64,000 bases of DNA from Diphasiastrum complanatum. Lineage: Eukaryota > Streptophyta > Lycopodiopsida > Lycopodiales > Lycopodiaceae. The stretch covers positions 27,140,320 through 27,204,319 of the forward strand of contig CM055092.1 of the NCBI GenBank assembly GCA_029204225.1, in the 5' to 3' direction. Positions within the stretch are counted from its first letter, which is position 1; the number at the start of each line of letters is the position of its first letter. The notes below the pieces were generated by a model that was given only the letters and a program-made list of their open reading frames with translations, ran no database searches and was not told the origin of the DNA. Shown piece after piece: positions 24,940-35,336 of this stretch. The translations under genes and the position numbers were made by a program.

Positions 24940-25725
24940 ATGGAATCGATCAGTAGTATACAATCAAAGATCTGTACAATTCTCGACTTAGCCGGGTCGA
25001 ACTTCCTAGCATGGAAGGTAAAGACCTCTCTCATATTGAAGGGATAAGGGCTATGGCTTTAGGTAGACGGCACCAAAGAGATGTCTACAACCAACAACAA
25101 AGAGATATGAGAATGGAGAGAGAAAAACGATAAGACAGTGGCTGTGTTGTCATCATCCATCAAAGATAGCCTGATGCTTGACCTCGCGGCACTCTTTAAT
25201 GCAAGAAAGATACGTAATACATTGCTTACTGGATTTCAGACAAAATCATGCAACCAGATCATGCTTCTTGAAGAATAGCTGACAAATCTACAATGGCATG
25301 GCAGAGACCTTACCTCCTTTATCATAAGGATGAAGGATCTGTTCCTTTCATTACACAATGCCAAAATAGAGAATGCAATATCGGCAGAGAAGCAGCTCAT
25401 GTACTTGTCACGAGATTTACCAAGAACTTTCCAAACCACCCGAACGTTGCTAGAAAAGGATTCAGCTATGACACTTGAAAAGGCAATGATCGAGATTCGA
25501 GAAGAAGTCGAAGCTCGTGAGCACCTTGATCACAAGGACGCTTCTGACCAAGCTCTGTACAACAACAATAAGTCTCTAATGGATCAGGTATCAGCTGCAG
25601 GATATGCTATTCAAGATGATGATGCCGTTATGACCTTCTCTTCCAAAGTCGTATGTGATAGCTACAAAGCTTTGGTTCTTCACCAAAAAATTATGAGAAT
25701 GGCTACACATATTTATGGAGTTTGA
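24940..25725 (+). pseudogene. Copia gag, family E copy 1 (many stops; chimeric 3' end)
   Basis: Translation from the ATG at 24940 gives the same gag as copy 2 at 52184 (SNFLAWKVKTSLILKG, then DSLMLDLAAL), but with stop codons in the KG-stop-GLWL and nearby stretches. A clean frame runs 25330-25725. Up to about 25585 it matches copy 2 (REHLDHKDASDQALYNNN). After that it changes to VSAAGYAIQDDDAVMTF, which looks like a different Copia gag. Zinc knuckle, protease and pol are absent. Confidence 0.8.
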
Positions 25726-25739
25726 GGTAGCTTGAGGTA

Positions 25740-26159
25740 GAACCACATCCATCCACCTTTTAATGACATCTAAAGTGAAAACTAGAGTCTATGTAACATT
25801 TGTCACATCTCATGCATGTATCTCTACCTACTTTTACCAAGTGTCCTAGTTCTAACTAGAATTGTATAAATCATCATGCATGTGTCCCTTACACTTTGTG
25901 CATGCCTTGCATGTCACTATGGACCACTTACAATTAATGCATGTGAAATGCCACGAGTTTCTACAAGCATATTTTTGCTATTTCTACTATCTACAATCTA
26001 TATGCAAGTTGTAATCATCAAACAAGATATGTCAAATTCATATAGCTCGAGTTCTATCTAGGCCAAACTTGGCATTTGCATTTATGGAACAACATACTTG
26101 CATGGTACAATGTTTGTAGCAAGCCTAAACTCAAGATGGATTATTTTTCAATTTCAACA
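25740..26159 (-). repeat. 3' LTR of minus-strand Copia H
   Basis: On the minus strand CTAGGAG is followed by TGTTGAAATTG at 26159, just beyond the RNase H stop. No second copy was found, so the far end is approximate. Confidence 0.5.
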
Positions 26160-26173
26160 CTCCTAGACACAAT

Positions 26174-27005
26174 CTATATTGACTTGAACATGGATCTTGG
26201 TATTACCCCAAGATTGGATCTATGATTGATGAAGGAACTCTTGCTCAAAGGTTTGGTGAGCATATCTGCAATACAAGATGATGTGTCGATGTGCTCCAAG
26301 TAGATTTCCCCTCCAATGAGCTTCTCTCTCACGAAGTGATGTGCAACTTCAATATGTTTGCTCCTTGCATGGAATATCGGGTTGTTGGCAAGGGCTTGGG
26401 CTGAAATGTTATCACACATGATCATAGGTAGATCATTTTCCATGATTATCTTTAGCTCCACTAGCAACCTCTTGATCCAAAGAACTTCCTTTGTTGTTGT
26501 AGTGAGTGCCTTATACTCAGCTTCACAAGATGAGGGTGATACAATATCTTGCTTTTTGGAAAGCCAAGATATCAAGTTTCCTCCAAGATATATGACATAA
26601 GCACTTGTAGATTTTTTATTTGCTCTATCACTTGCAAAATCTGAGTCAGAATAACCAACTATAGAAAGATCCTCACTTTTATACAATAAACCATAGTCAA
26701 AAGTTGAAGATATATATCTAAGCACTCTCCAAGATCTTGCATCTTGAACTCTTTTCCAAGTGCAATCTTGGTCTCCTCAACTAACTTGATACAACTTCAT
26801 GTTAGAATGATATCATCAACATAAATAAAAAGGATGACAACATCTCTATCAAAAAACTTGACATACAAAGAAGGATCATAGTTACTAAGATTAAATCCTA
26901 GTGACTCAAGAAAGGTGTTAAGTCAAGAATACCATGACCTTGGAGCTTGCTTTAGTCCATATAGACTTTTGAAGAGCAAGCAAACTTTGTCTTTGTCATG
27001 GATTC
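26174..27005 (-). pseudogene. Copia RNase H and RT C-terminal fragment (element H)
   Basis: The frame at 26174-26725 is a nearly intact RNase H (GYSDSDFASDR, SPSSCEAEYKAL, FHARSKHIEVAHHFVREK) ending with the usual SMF tail. Above it the RT palm is recognisable only as a decayed YVDDII coding stretch around 26810-26820. Similarity ends near 27005, where a plus-strand Copia piece begins. Confidence 0.85.
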
Positions 27006-27009
27006 AAGA

Positions 27010-27580
27010 AGAAGCACCATCGCATTTTGGTCAACCAAATGTTCACAGATATACACGGACTCGAACAATTTTTGAGAGGTATACACCTCAATCATTTTGG
27101 ACTTCATCAGAAGAACCAGAGACCCTAGCCGAAGCAATTAACTCCAAGGATGTTGTGAAGTGACAAGAAGCTATGGAAAGTGAGTATAACTCACTTTTGA
27201 CGAATCATACCTCGACACTGGTCGACTTCCCTACTCACAAGAGAGTTATCAACAACAAGTGGATTGTCAAGAAGAAGATCAACTCTGATGGTTCCATTAA
27301 AAAATGAAAAGCACGGATGGTGGCTAAAGGATTCACTCAAGTCCAAGGAGTGGATTATCAAGAAATTTTTAGTCATGTTGTCAAAATGCAGTCAATCAAG
27401 ACTCTGATTGCATTAGTAGTCGTGGAAGACCTCGAAATGCATCAAATGGATGTCAAGACAACGTTTCTCAATGACAATGTCGAAGAGGAGCTGTATACCT
27501 TCCAACCGGAAAGATTCGAAGTCATGGGCCAAGAGCACAAAGTGTGCAAGCTGCACAAGACAATCTACAGTATGAAGTAA
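27010..27580 (+). pseudogene. Copia RT N-terminal fragment
   Basis: The translation covers the linker before RT and its start: TLAEAINSKD, VINNKWIVKKKINSDGS, ARMVAKGFTQVQGVDY, QMDVKTTFLNDNVEEELY. Stops occur in the middle (VVK-stop and KK-stop). It ends at TIYSMK-stop, exactly where YGLKQAPRAW should follow. The palm motif is therefore absent. Confidence 0.88.
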
Positions 27581-27589
27581 ATTCATGTA

Positions 27590-28175
27590 AAGGCCTTTTT
27601 TTATCTTAAAAATTCATTTTTAGGTTAGAACTTGTGACATTTTGTGCGACATTCTATAGAGACGCATTAGCAGATCTCAACCGACATCTTAATGGTTGGT
27701 AAACGACATTCAGGCCAGTGATCGTTCCTACAAGGTCGACACTTTGTGACATTGTACACATGCACAGATTTAAGTATCAATAGAGAGATAAGAGAGCCAG
27801 TTTCTATAAGCTTGAGCTTTCTTTCCCTCTGTCATCTCTTACAATATTACTTCTTATCAATTGAGCAAATACACTCTAAACGATCTGTAACTATTTGTGA
27901 TACTTCTCTGTCTGCGTCACACATACCTTGAACCATATCACTTTATTGGTCTAGGACCAAAGTATAATTGCACAACTTGGGCAATGAGACCTAGTAGGAG
28001 GGCACCGTTCTAAAGTGTCCATTGAGTTCCCAACTCCCACAAGAAAGGCATTCAAAGAGTCATAGGTTATGGAAGGAGTCTCTTGACATTCCATAAGCCT
28101 ATGAGACTCTTGGAGATTCTTTAACTCCCCTAGAATTCTCTCTCTCTCATGGGATGAGCATGGAACTGCATAGTG
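27590..28175. other. LTR-like stretch without recognised gene
   Basis: No gene is seen. The composition and a small hairpin (TTGGTCTAGGACCAAAG, about 27947-27963) are compatible with a decayed LTR or leader, but no copy was found in the window. Confidence 0.3.
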
Positions 28176-28640
28176 CATTGGAGGGGTCCATGGGCCATCT
28201 ATATGAGGGTAGTAGGGCGCCCACTGGGAGAGGGAGATCTCTCTTGTTTGCTTGGCTTATGCTCTAGTGTTGCTACTAGTGTGTAGAGTGCTTTCTTGTG
28301 CTAGTATGATTGAGGTTTGGATCTTGCTTATGGTATGGGACATAAGTAGGGTTTGGATCTTGAGTATGCTATGGAGTGTTGTGGTATGCTTGTGATTTGT
28401 TTATGGTTAGCAAGGGGGTGCTAGATAGGTCTTTCTTGGAGCTTGGATCTAGCTATGGTTGGGTGGTGAATACTTGAGGCCAGCTTGTTATCTATCTTTG
28501 TGTTTAAAGAGTAGGGACACAGGCGGAGGAGAGATCCTTGGAGGCTTGCAGATCCTTACTTGCAGGTGGAGGCATCCTAGCTTGGAGTTGGGGAGCATCT
28601 TGAAGCTTGTAAGTTGCTTGGAGGACATTTGGAGGCTCTA
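28176..28640 (+). repeat. Left arm of a long inverted repeat
   Basis: The 465-bp block starts CATTGGAGGGGTCCATGG and ends GGAGGCTCTA. It is nearly identical to the reverse complement of 32308-32758, including a matching open frame (MGGEYLRPACYL). The two arms frame the chromovirus pol. They may be oppositely placed LTRs or solo LTRs. Confidence 0.9.
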
Positions 28641-29007
28641 CCTTGGATTTGGAGGACTTCCTCACCTCTACTTGTAAAGGTTTAGAAAAATAATCATCCC
28701 ATGACTTTCTAACACCTCTCTAGGTTCCATACCTCCATCCAAGGCATAGACACCTACCTGTCCTTAACCAAGGACACTAGTACCTTAATCTAAGGCACCT
28801 ACTCTTAATACTAAGGGTACCCCTTATCCAAGGGTCACGTGACTCCATACCTCCAACTAAGGTATAGTCACTTGTCTGCCCTTATCCAAGGGCACATACC
28901 CTTAATCCTAAGGGTACCTTGCCATTTAGCCCCCAACACTAAATGGACTATTAGGGGTCTGAAGTACTGCTAGTTACATAAGTATGTAATATTCCTTCCC
29001 CCTAAAT
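28641..29007 (-). repeat. Region 3' of the chromovirus pol with imperfect tandem units
   Basis: Two units beginning CCATACCTCCA and ending CTAAGGGTACC lie at about 28727-28821 and 28846-28920. A purine-rich tract (AGGGGGAAGGAA, minus strand, about 28992-29003) sits beyond the chromodomain stop and may be the polypurine tract. No clear LTR start with TG follows at once. Confidence 0.5.
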
Positions 29008-31767
29008 TTAAATTTTTCCTTGTAGGAAAAAAATTGAAAAATTCTTATGGAGATCAGCCGCCTTTTCCCAGGTATCCTCCTCTTCTGATTTTCCTCTCCA
29101 CCTGACTAAAAATTCCCAAAGCACTCTACTTCGTAGAGTTCTCTGCCGGCTATTAACAATCGCCTCAGGTTCAGGTGGTCCACTCACGGACTCATCACGA
29201 AGAAGTTCCACTAGATCTTCCACAGGGACCAGGGTCTCCCCAACCTCCAATGAGGGTTTCAACTTACTAACATAGAAAACAAAATGAATTCCAACGTTAG
29301 CTGGAAGGTCTATTTGTATGCGACCTTGTTTATCACTTGGATAACCTTAAAAGGACTGCAATACCTAGGCACCAACTTTGCACACTTAATAGTTTTCCAG
29401 CCTCTAGAGTGACTAGGGACTCTAAAAAACACCCAGTCGTTGACCATGAATACCTTGTGCTTCCCAAATAGATCAGCATAGTGCCTTGCCCTGTCCTAGG
29501 CACTTCTTATGCTTTCTTTAGCCAACTGTAACATTTCTTGCATATCCGCAAAGAAATCACCTGCGGCTTGCACCCGTAGGTTTTTCATGCCAACACTAAT
29601 TGGTGATCGAGGTTGAAAACCATACATAACATGAAAGGGCTGAATCCGGTCGCTAAATGTTTTGCATTGTTATATGCAAATTCCACTAGTGGAAGGGACT
29701 ATTCCCAATCAAACTGCCGATGGCCCACATATGCTCGAAGCATATCCTCCATTGTCTGATTGGTCATGTTCGTTTGACCGTCTGATTCCGGATGATCTGT
29801 AGAACTCAAACTTAAAGCTATTTCCAACTTTTCAAATACTACTTGTCAAAAATTCCCAGTGAATTTTGGGTCACGATCGTTGACAATATCGCAAGGCAGC
29901 CCGTACAGTCGAAAAAGCTTCTCAACAAACAGTTGAGCTAGTTCTGAAGCTTTGACAGTAGTTTTCGTTGGGATAAATTGAGCAAACTTCGTAAGTCTGT
30001 CAACAATGACCCAAACTGAATCGTGGCCCTTCCCTGTATGTGGAAGCCCGACCACAAAATCCTTAGATATACTTTCTCACTTTCCGGTAGGAATATCTAA
30101 AGGATGTAATAGGCCACTAGCCTTTAGCCTCTCTCCTTTATTTAACTGGCACTTAGTACATTTAAGTACATAGGCCTCTACCTAACTTTTCATCTTAGGC
30201 CACCAAAATTGCCTTCGAACTAAGTCAAGTGTTCTTTGTATACCCGGATGTCCTGCGCATGGACTATCATGACACTCATGCAAGATTTGGGCCCTTACAG
30301 TGTCATTCTCCGGTACACACACCTTTCCTTTACGAAACAAAATCCTGTTTCAAATTAGGAAATCTGTTTCAGTCTTTCCCTGATTCGAGGAATCTTGCAA
30401 ACCTGAATCGACCCCCGGAAGTACTTGTTGCCAATACTTTCCAAAAAAAGGATCGAAGTCGTATAGTTCTTGAAGAGACTGAAACAATTCTGGTTCTATA
30501 ACAATAAAGCACAACTGATTAATAACCGGTAACCAACTCAAAGCATCCGCTAGAGTATTTTGACTTCCTTTACAATAACGTATAGAAAAGTCAAAGATTT
30601 GCATCAGCTCAACCCATCTAGCTTGCCTTCCCTTTAAATCTGTAGCATCACAGAAATATCGAAGATTCTGATGGTCCGTCAAAACTTCAAATCTGGCTCC
30701 ATACAAATAATGTCGTCAAATTTTCAAGGAATTAACAATTGCAAATAGTTCCTTCTCATAGGTACAATACCTAGACTGAACAGGACTGAGTTTCTTGCTT
30801 TCATAAGCCACAAGATGTCCATCCTGCATCAAAATAGCTCCAATAGCATAATCACTAGCATCGGTCCTAACCACAAAAGTCTTATTAGGATCGCCAATGA
30901 TTAGTATTGGTGCCGAAGTGACACTTTTCTTAAGCAACTCAAAACAATTATTCATATCCTCCGTCCACACCACTAGTGGACTCTTAGCCCTCCGGCTTAG
31001 CTTCTTATAGCCTTTCAAGGCTTGGGTAAGGGGAAATGCTAATCGAGCAAATTGGGAAATATGTCGACGAAAAAATCTCACAAACCTCAAGAAAGACTTG
31101 ATTTTCCAAACTGTGATGAGAATAGGCCAATCAATAATCCTTTGGATATGATTAGCCTCAATCTCCACCCCCGGTTCAAAAATCTTATGCCCCAAGTAGG
31201 ACAATTCCTTAGCAAAAAAGTCACACTTAGACTCCTTGCAAAGAGCTTTTCCCTTCTTAGAATGTCCAAGACAATCCTAAGATGCTCTTTATGTTCCACC
31301 AAAGTCTTACTGAACACTAGGATATCATCTAAGAATACCACTATGAATCTTCCCAAATATGGCCTGAACAAATCATTCATCATTTGTTGGAAAGTTGTCG
31401 GTGCATTGGTCAAACCAAAAGGCAACACCAAAAATTCGTAGTGACCAAAGCGAGTTCGAAACTCGGTTTTTGGTATATCTTCTGCCTTAATGCGTATCTG
31501 ATGGTAGTCCGATCTTAAATCTATCTTGGTAAAGTACCCAGCACCACCAAGATAGCCTATTAGATCATCCATCCGCGGTAGTGGATATCTATTCTTAACG
31601 GTTACCTTGTTCAATTTCTTATAGTCGATGCAAAACCTTATAGTCCCATCCTTCTTGGCCACCAGAACCACTGGTGATGCCCAAGGAGACTTACTAGGTT
31701 GTACCCACCCCTTTTTCAGGTAATCATGTAATTGCCTATTTACCTCAGCCTCTTCCGATGCACTCAT
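29008..31767 (-). pseudogene. Gypsy chromovirus pol: RT, RNase H, integrase, chromodomain
   Basis: In minus-strand order, RT (31767-31087) has the fingers motif [20 protein letters not shown] and the palm motif VVFLDDIL. RNase H (31204-30350) has VVRTDASDYAIGAIL and FEVLTDHQNLRYF. The integrase HHCC region is frameshifted around 30150-30300 and its core DRLTKF..NDRDPKF is at 30055-29846. The GPY/F region and a C-terminal chromodomain (29262-29008, FLVRWRGKSEEEDTWE) follow. Such chromodomains bind histone marks and steer insertion into heterochromatin. Several frame breaks separate the domains. Gag and protease are lost above 31767. Confidence 0.94.
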
Positions 31768-32307
31768 CCTATAAGGACACTGTGCGATTGGAATTGCTCT
31801 AGGTATTAGGTCAATTTTATGATCAACTATCCTTTCTGGTGGTAAACCTACAGGAAGGTAAAAAAAAACATCATTGAATTCCTGCCTAAGTTTGTTATAG
31901 GCAGGTATAACTAATGAAGTTTGAATGAAAACTTTACTTTTCAGATCTGATTTTCAGATTTACAGGTCTGAAAAACAGAACTTCAAAATGAAAATTAGAA
32001 CTTCAAACACTTCATTTATGCAAAAAAACACTAGTTTTGATCAAAACACATAGCTAGAGTCAATCTTTTTGCCAAAAAAAAGTTTGTGTATGTAGAGGAA
32101 GACTTCCTCTACCCATCCCAAAAATCTTTTTTTAGAATTTTTAAAAACCTGAAGCCCACTTTAAAACTTCTCTAACATGATAAAAAATCAACCCTAAACA
32201 ATTCTACAAGCATCACTACTCTCTTCCAAAGAGAACTAGATTCATTGGGTACTTCAACTACAAGCTTCCTACAACTAGAAAAGCCTATAATCTTTCTCAA
32301 AAAAATT
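31768..32307. other. Remnant 5' of the chromovirus RT
   Basis: The first part still reads as RT/protease-linker sequence in broken frames near 31768-31860. The rest is A/T-rich with no motif. Gag, protease and a primer-binding site are not found. Confidence 0.4.
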
Positions 32308-32758
32308 TAGAGCCTCCAAATGTCCTCCAAGCAACTTGCAAGCTTCAAGATGCTCCCCAACTCCAAGCTAGGATGCCTCCACTTGCAAGTAAGGATATGC
32401 AAGCCTCCAAGGATCTCTCCTCCACCTGTGTCCCTACTCTTTAAACACAAAGATAGATAACAAGCTGGCCTCAAGTATTCACCACCCAACTATAGCTAGA
32501 TCCAAGCTCCAAGCAAGACCTATCTAGCACCCCCTTGCTAACAAGCATACCACAACACTCCATAGCATACTCAAGATCCAAACCCTACTTATGTCCCATA
32601 CCATAAGCAAGATCTAAACCTCAAGCATACTACCACAAGAAAGCACTCTATACACTAGTAGCAACACTAGAGCAGAAGCCAAGCAAACAAGAGAGATCTC
32701 CCTCTCCCAGTGGGAGCCCTACTTCCTTCATATAGATGGCCCATGGACCCCTCCAATG
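32308..32758 (-). repeat. Right arm of the long inverted repeat
   Basis: The 451-bp counterpart of 28176-28640 in opposite orientation differs by scattered substitutions and a few short indels. See the left arm. Confidence 0.9.
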
Positions 32759-33160
32759 GTTTGGAACCATTCACAGGAGCAGCTTTGAGCTAGTTTGGGG
32801 GAATACAGGTGGGCACTACATGGTAGATGCTCCTTTGTGATCAGGGATGACATTGGGATACTTGGTAGGGATGGACTGCAGGATGACATGGGATTTTGGT
32901 TAGATCTAGTTGGATTCTAGTTGCACTACAAGTGGACAGATTCTTGGGGAGCTATCAGTGAGTAATGGATACTTGGTGATCAGATGGTACAGGGTACATG
33001 GTTTTGGACCTATCCTACTTGATATGCTATGGATCCTGGGTGAGTTATTTATCATGATAGTGGATCTAGTTTGCATTTTCTTTGGCTTGGACGCCATGAT
33101 GGATGTGTTGGTGAGATAGGCTCCTTGGTGGGAGGCCTATATATTGGTCAAATTCGAGTT
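32759..33160. other. Stretch without recognised gene
   Basis: No motif or repeat copy is seen between the inverted arm and the Copia fragment. Confidence 0.4.
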
Positions 33161-33164
33161 GTTC

Positions 33165-34098
33165 CAAGTCAAAAGGGGCCGAGAAGATCATCAAGAAGCA
33201 AGGCCGAGCCCTCAAGGCTCACCTATGTGGACAAGGGAAAGCAAAAGGAAGACTCTACACCTTCTACCTCTTACTCCTTCTTAGCTACATTGCTTGAAGA
33301 ACCATCAACTTTTAAAGAAGCATATAAATCTAAAGTTTGGAGAGATGCAATGCAAGTAGAGTATGATGCATCAGAAGAAAATCATATTTGGAATCTTGTA
33401 AATCCTCCAAGAGGGAAGAAACCACTAGCATGTAAGTGGATTTATAGAATAAAGTACAATCAAGATGGATCTATTAGTAAGTACAAAGCTAGGCTTGTTG
33501 CTAAGGGATTTCTTCAAAAAAGGATTGGATTATGAAGAAACATTTGCACCTGTAGCTAAGCTTGTAACTATTAGATTAATCATTTTCATTGCTACTTTGT
33601 TCGAGTGGGATCTCTACCAAATGGATGTGACAAATGCCTTCTTGAATGGCTTCTTAGAAGAGGAAATCTACATGATGCAACCCGAGGGCTTCATCAAGGT
33701 TGGTGAGGAGCAAAAGGTGTGCTACTTAAGGAAGAGCCTATATGGCTTGAAGCACGCACCTAGAGCTTGGTACTCTAGGTTGCATGATTTTCTCTATTCT
33801 CTTGGCTTTGTACTAAGTGCTTATGAACCTTCTTTATATTTCAAATGTAATGAAAGAATGATCATCATTTTGGTACTTTATGTTGATGACATCATTTTGA
33901 CAGGAAATGATGATGAAGGCATAAGCAAAGTAAAAGTTAATTTATCTAGTGAGTTCAAGATGGTAGATCTAGGCTTCCTAAAGTTTATACTTGGGATAGA
34001 AGTGTGTAGAAGTAGAAATTGTACTTTCATAAGTCAATCTAAGTATGCTACTTCCATTCTTGAAAGATTTGGTATGAAATATTGGAGTATGGAAGAAG
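33165..34098 (+). pseudogene. Copia integrase tail and RT, relative of element A
   Basis: The fragment starts in the linker after integrase (GPRRSSRSKAEPSRLTY) and runs through RT with WKIYRIKYNQDGS-like blocks, TFAPVAKLVTIRLII, SLYGLKHAPRAWYSRL and the palm motif LYVDDIILTGND. An indel at the A-run near 33517-33523 splits it into two frames (to 33535 and from 33465). Similarity to element A ends abruptly after the ERFGM block at about 34079, so RNase H and the LTR are missing. Confidence 0.93.
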
Positions 34099-34158
34099 AC
34101 GAGGATGGAGCAGAGAGGGTCTAACGTGGGGATGAAAAATTGATGACTTGCATCCATG

Positions 34159-35070
34159 CTAGAGTTCAGGAGACAATTGAGAATCAGACGGACTAAATGG
34201 GATGAAAGCAATGGTGGCGGCAGGAGTGATGGAGGATGCGATGGTGATGGACGGAGTAGTGGATAATGGAATAGAAATGAAAGTGGTATCAACAGAGGAA
34301 ACGAGGATGGACACAGAAACAGTTGTGGATGGAACATGAAGAGAGGTAGCGACAACAGAGATCGGAGTGGAGGGTTGCACAGAAGAAGAAGTGGTGGTGG
34401 TTGATGGAGTGGTTAGTGCAATGGTGGAGGTGCGTCGTCGGGTAGCAGGTGGAGTTGAAGATGTAGAGGCAGCGCCATGCATTCGTTTGTTGGTCGCTGT
34501 GTCAGTAGCTACAGGTTGGGAGGAGGTGGATGTTTGAGATGGCGGGTAGAGGTTAGTGTGCGACACGGTGGAAGACAAAAGGGATGAGCGGTGGAAACCG
34601 CCCACTTTTGTCTCGAGAAGTGCACAGACAAAGTTACACAACAGGGGACCTGCTGCGATACGGTCACGGTTGTTGGGTTTAATAGAGATGGTTAGGTCAC
34701 AAATGAGAAAGCTATGCTAGCCGTATGGCACAATTGAGGGGCCAGAGAATTCTAGAAAGGATTCCACTATTTGACTCAACAGCTTGGACTGGATTCTGTC
34801 CTTGCAAAATGTTGAAATAACTAGAAAGTTATTAAACATATGCGCAGCCGCCTGAATGACGGGTTCCGTGATAGAATCTATTATGTAACCATTGTTAGTC
34901 TGGATTGGGATTTCAGGTGTAGTTTGGGCGGCGAAAGATTTGATCAGATTTTTGGCGTGGCGATGGGAGATGGGCTGACGGTCACCGGACATAATGCCAA
35001 TGGTGACCATCGAGTTGGCATTAATCCTGACCTTGTATGTGGTACCTTGGTACAGGAAGTGGAAATGCAT
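34159..35070 (-). other. Unrecognised minus-strand frames downstream of a Gypsy integrase
   Basis: Two frames follow the integrase fragment on the minus strand. The first, 35070-34717, encodes about 117 residues (YKVRINANSMVTIGIMSGDR and a QAAAHMFNNFLVIS stretch). The second, 34641-34159, is very rich in Ser/Thr/Pro. Neither matches a family I know. Together they could be the tail of a Gypsy polyprotein, an extra ORF of the element, or simply open by composition. Confidence 0.3.
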
Positions 35071-35336
35071 CTTCGGCGCTGTCTTTCCTTTTCAGCTGCC
35101 AATGCATGAATAGCTAGTAAGCATGTTTCACAGAGTATATGCAGAGCTTCGTGGCATAGTTGTAGAGATTTGGACTCATTAAGATGTTGCGTGGTGGCAA
35201 TCCTTAATGAAGGAACTAGAAACTCTACTGGCATTACAACATCCTGACCATATACCAATTGGAAGGGTGTTTGATTAGTACTTCCTTTGTATGCTGTCCT
35301 GAATGCCCACAGAGCAGCATGCAACTTTTGGCTCTA
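34950..35336 (-). pseudogene. Gypsy integrase C-terminal fragment
   Basis: The translation HAALWAFRTAYKGSTNQTPF, followed by QLVYGQDVVMPVEFLVPSLR, is the typical end of the Gypsy integrase core after the catalytic glutamate. On its 5' side it joins gag C-terminal sequence directly near 35336, so protease, RT, RNase H and most of integrase are missing. Confidence 0.88.

Noticed and set aside
28459-28677. Open frame of 72 codons starting MGGEYLRPACYL
   Set aside because: The same frame occurs in the inverted arm at 32307-32489 but is interrupted differently after the arm ends. It reflects the repeat, not a gene.
29008-31767. Pararetrovirus or retrovirus insertion
   Set aside because: The order RT-RNase H-integrase with a C-terminal chromodomain and no movement, coat or envelope motif identifies a Gypsy chromovirus.
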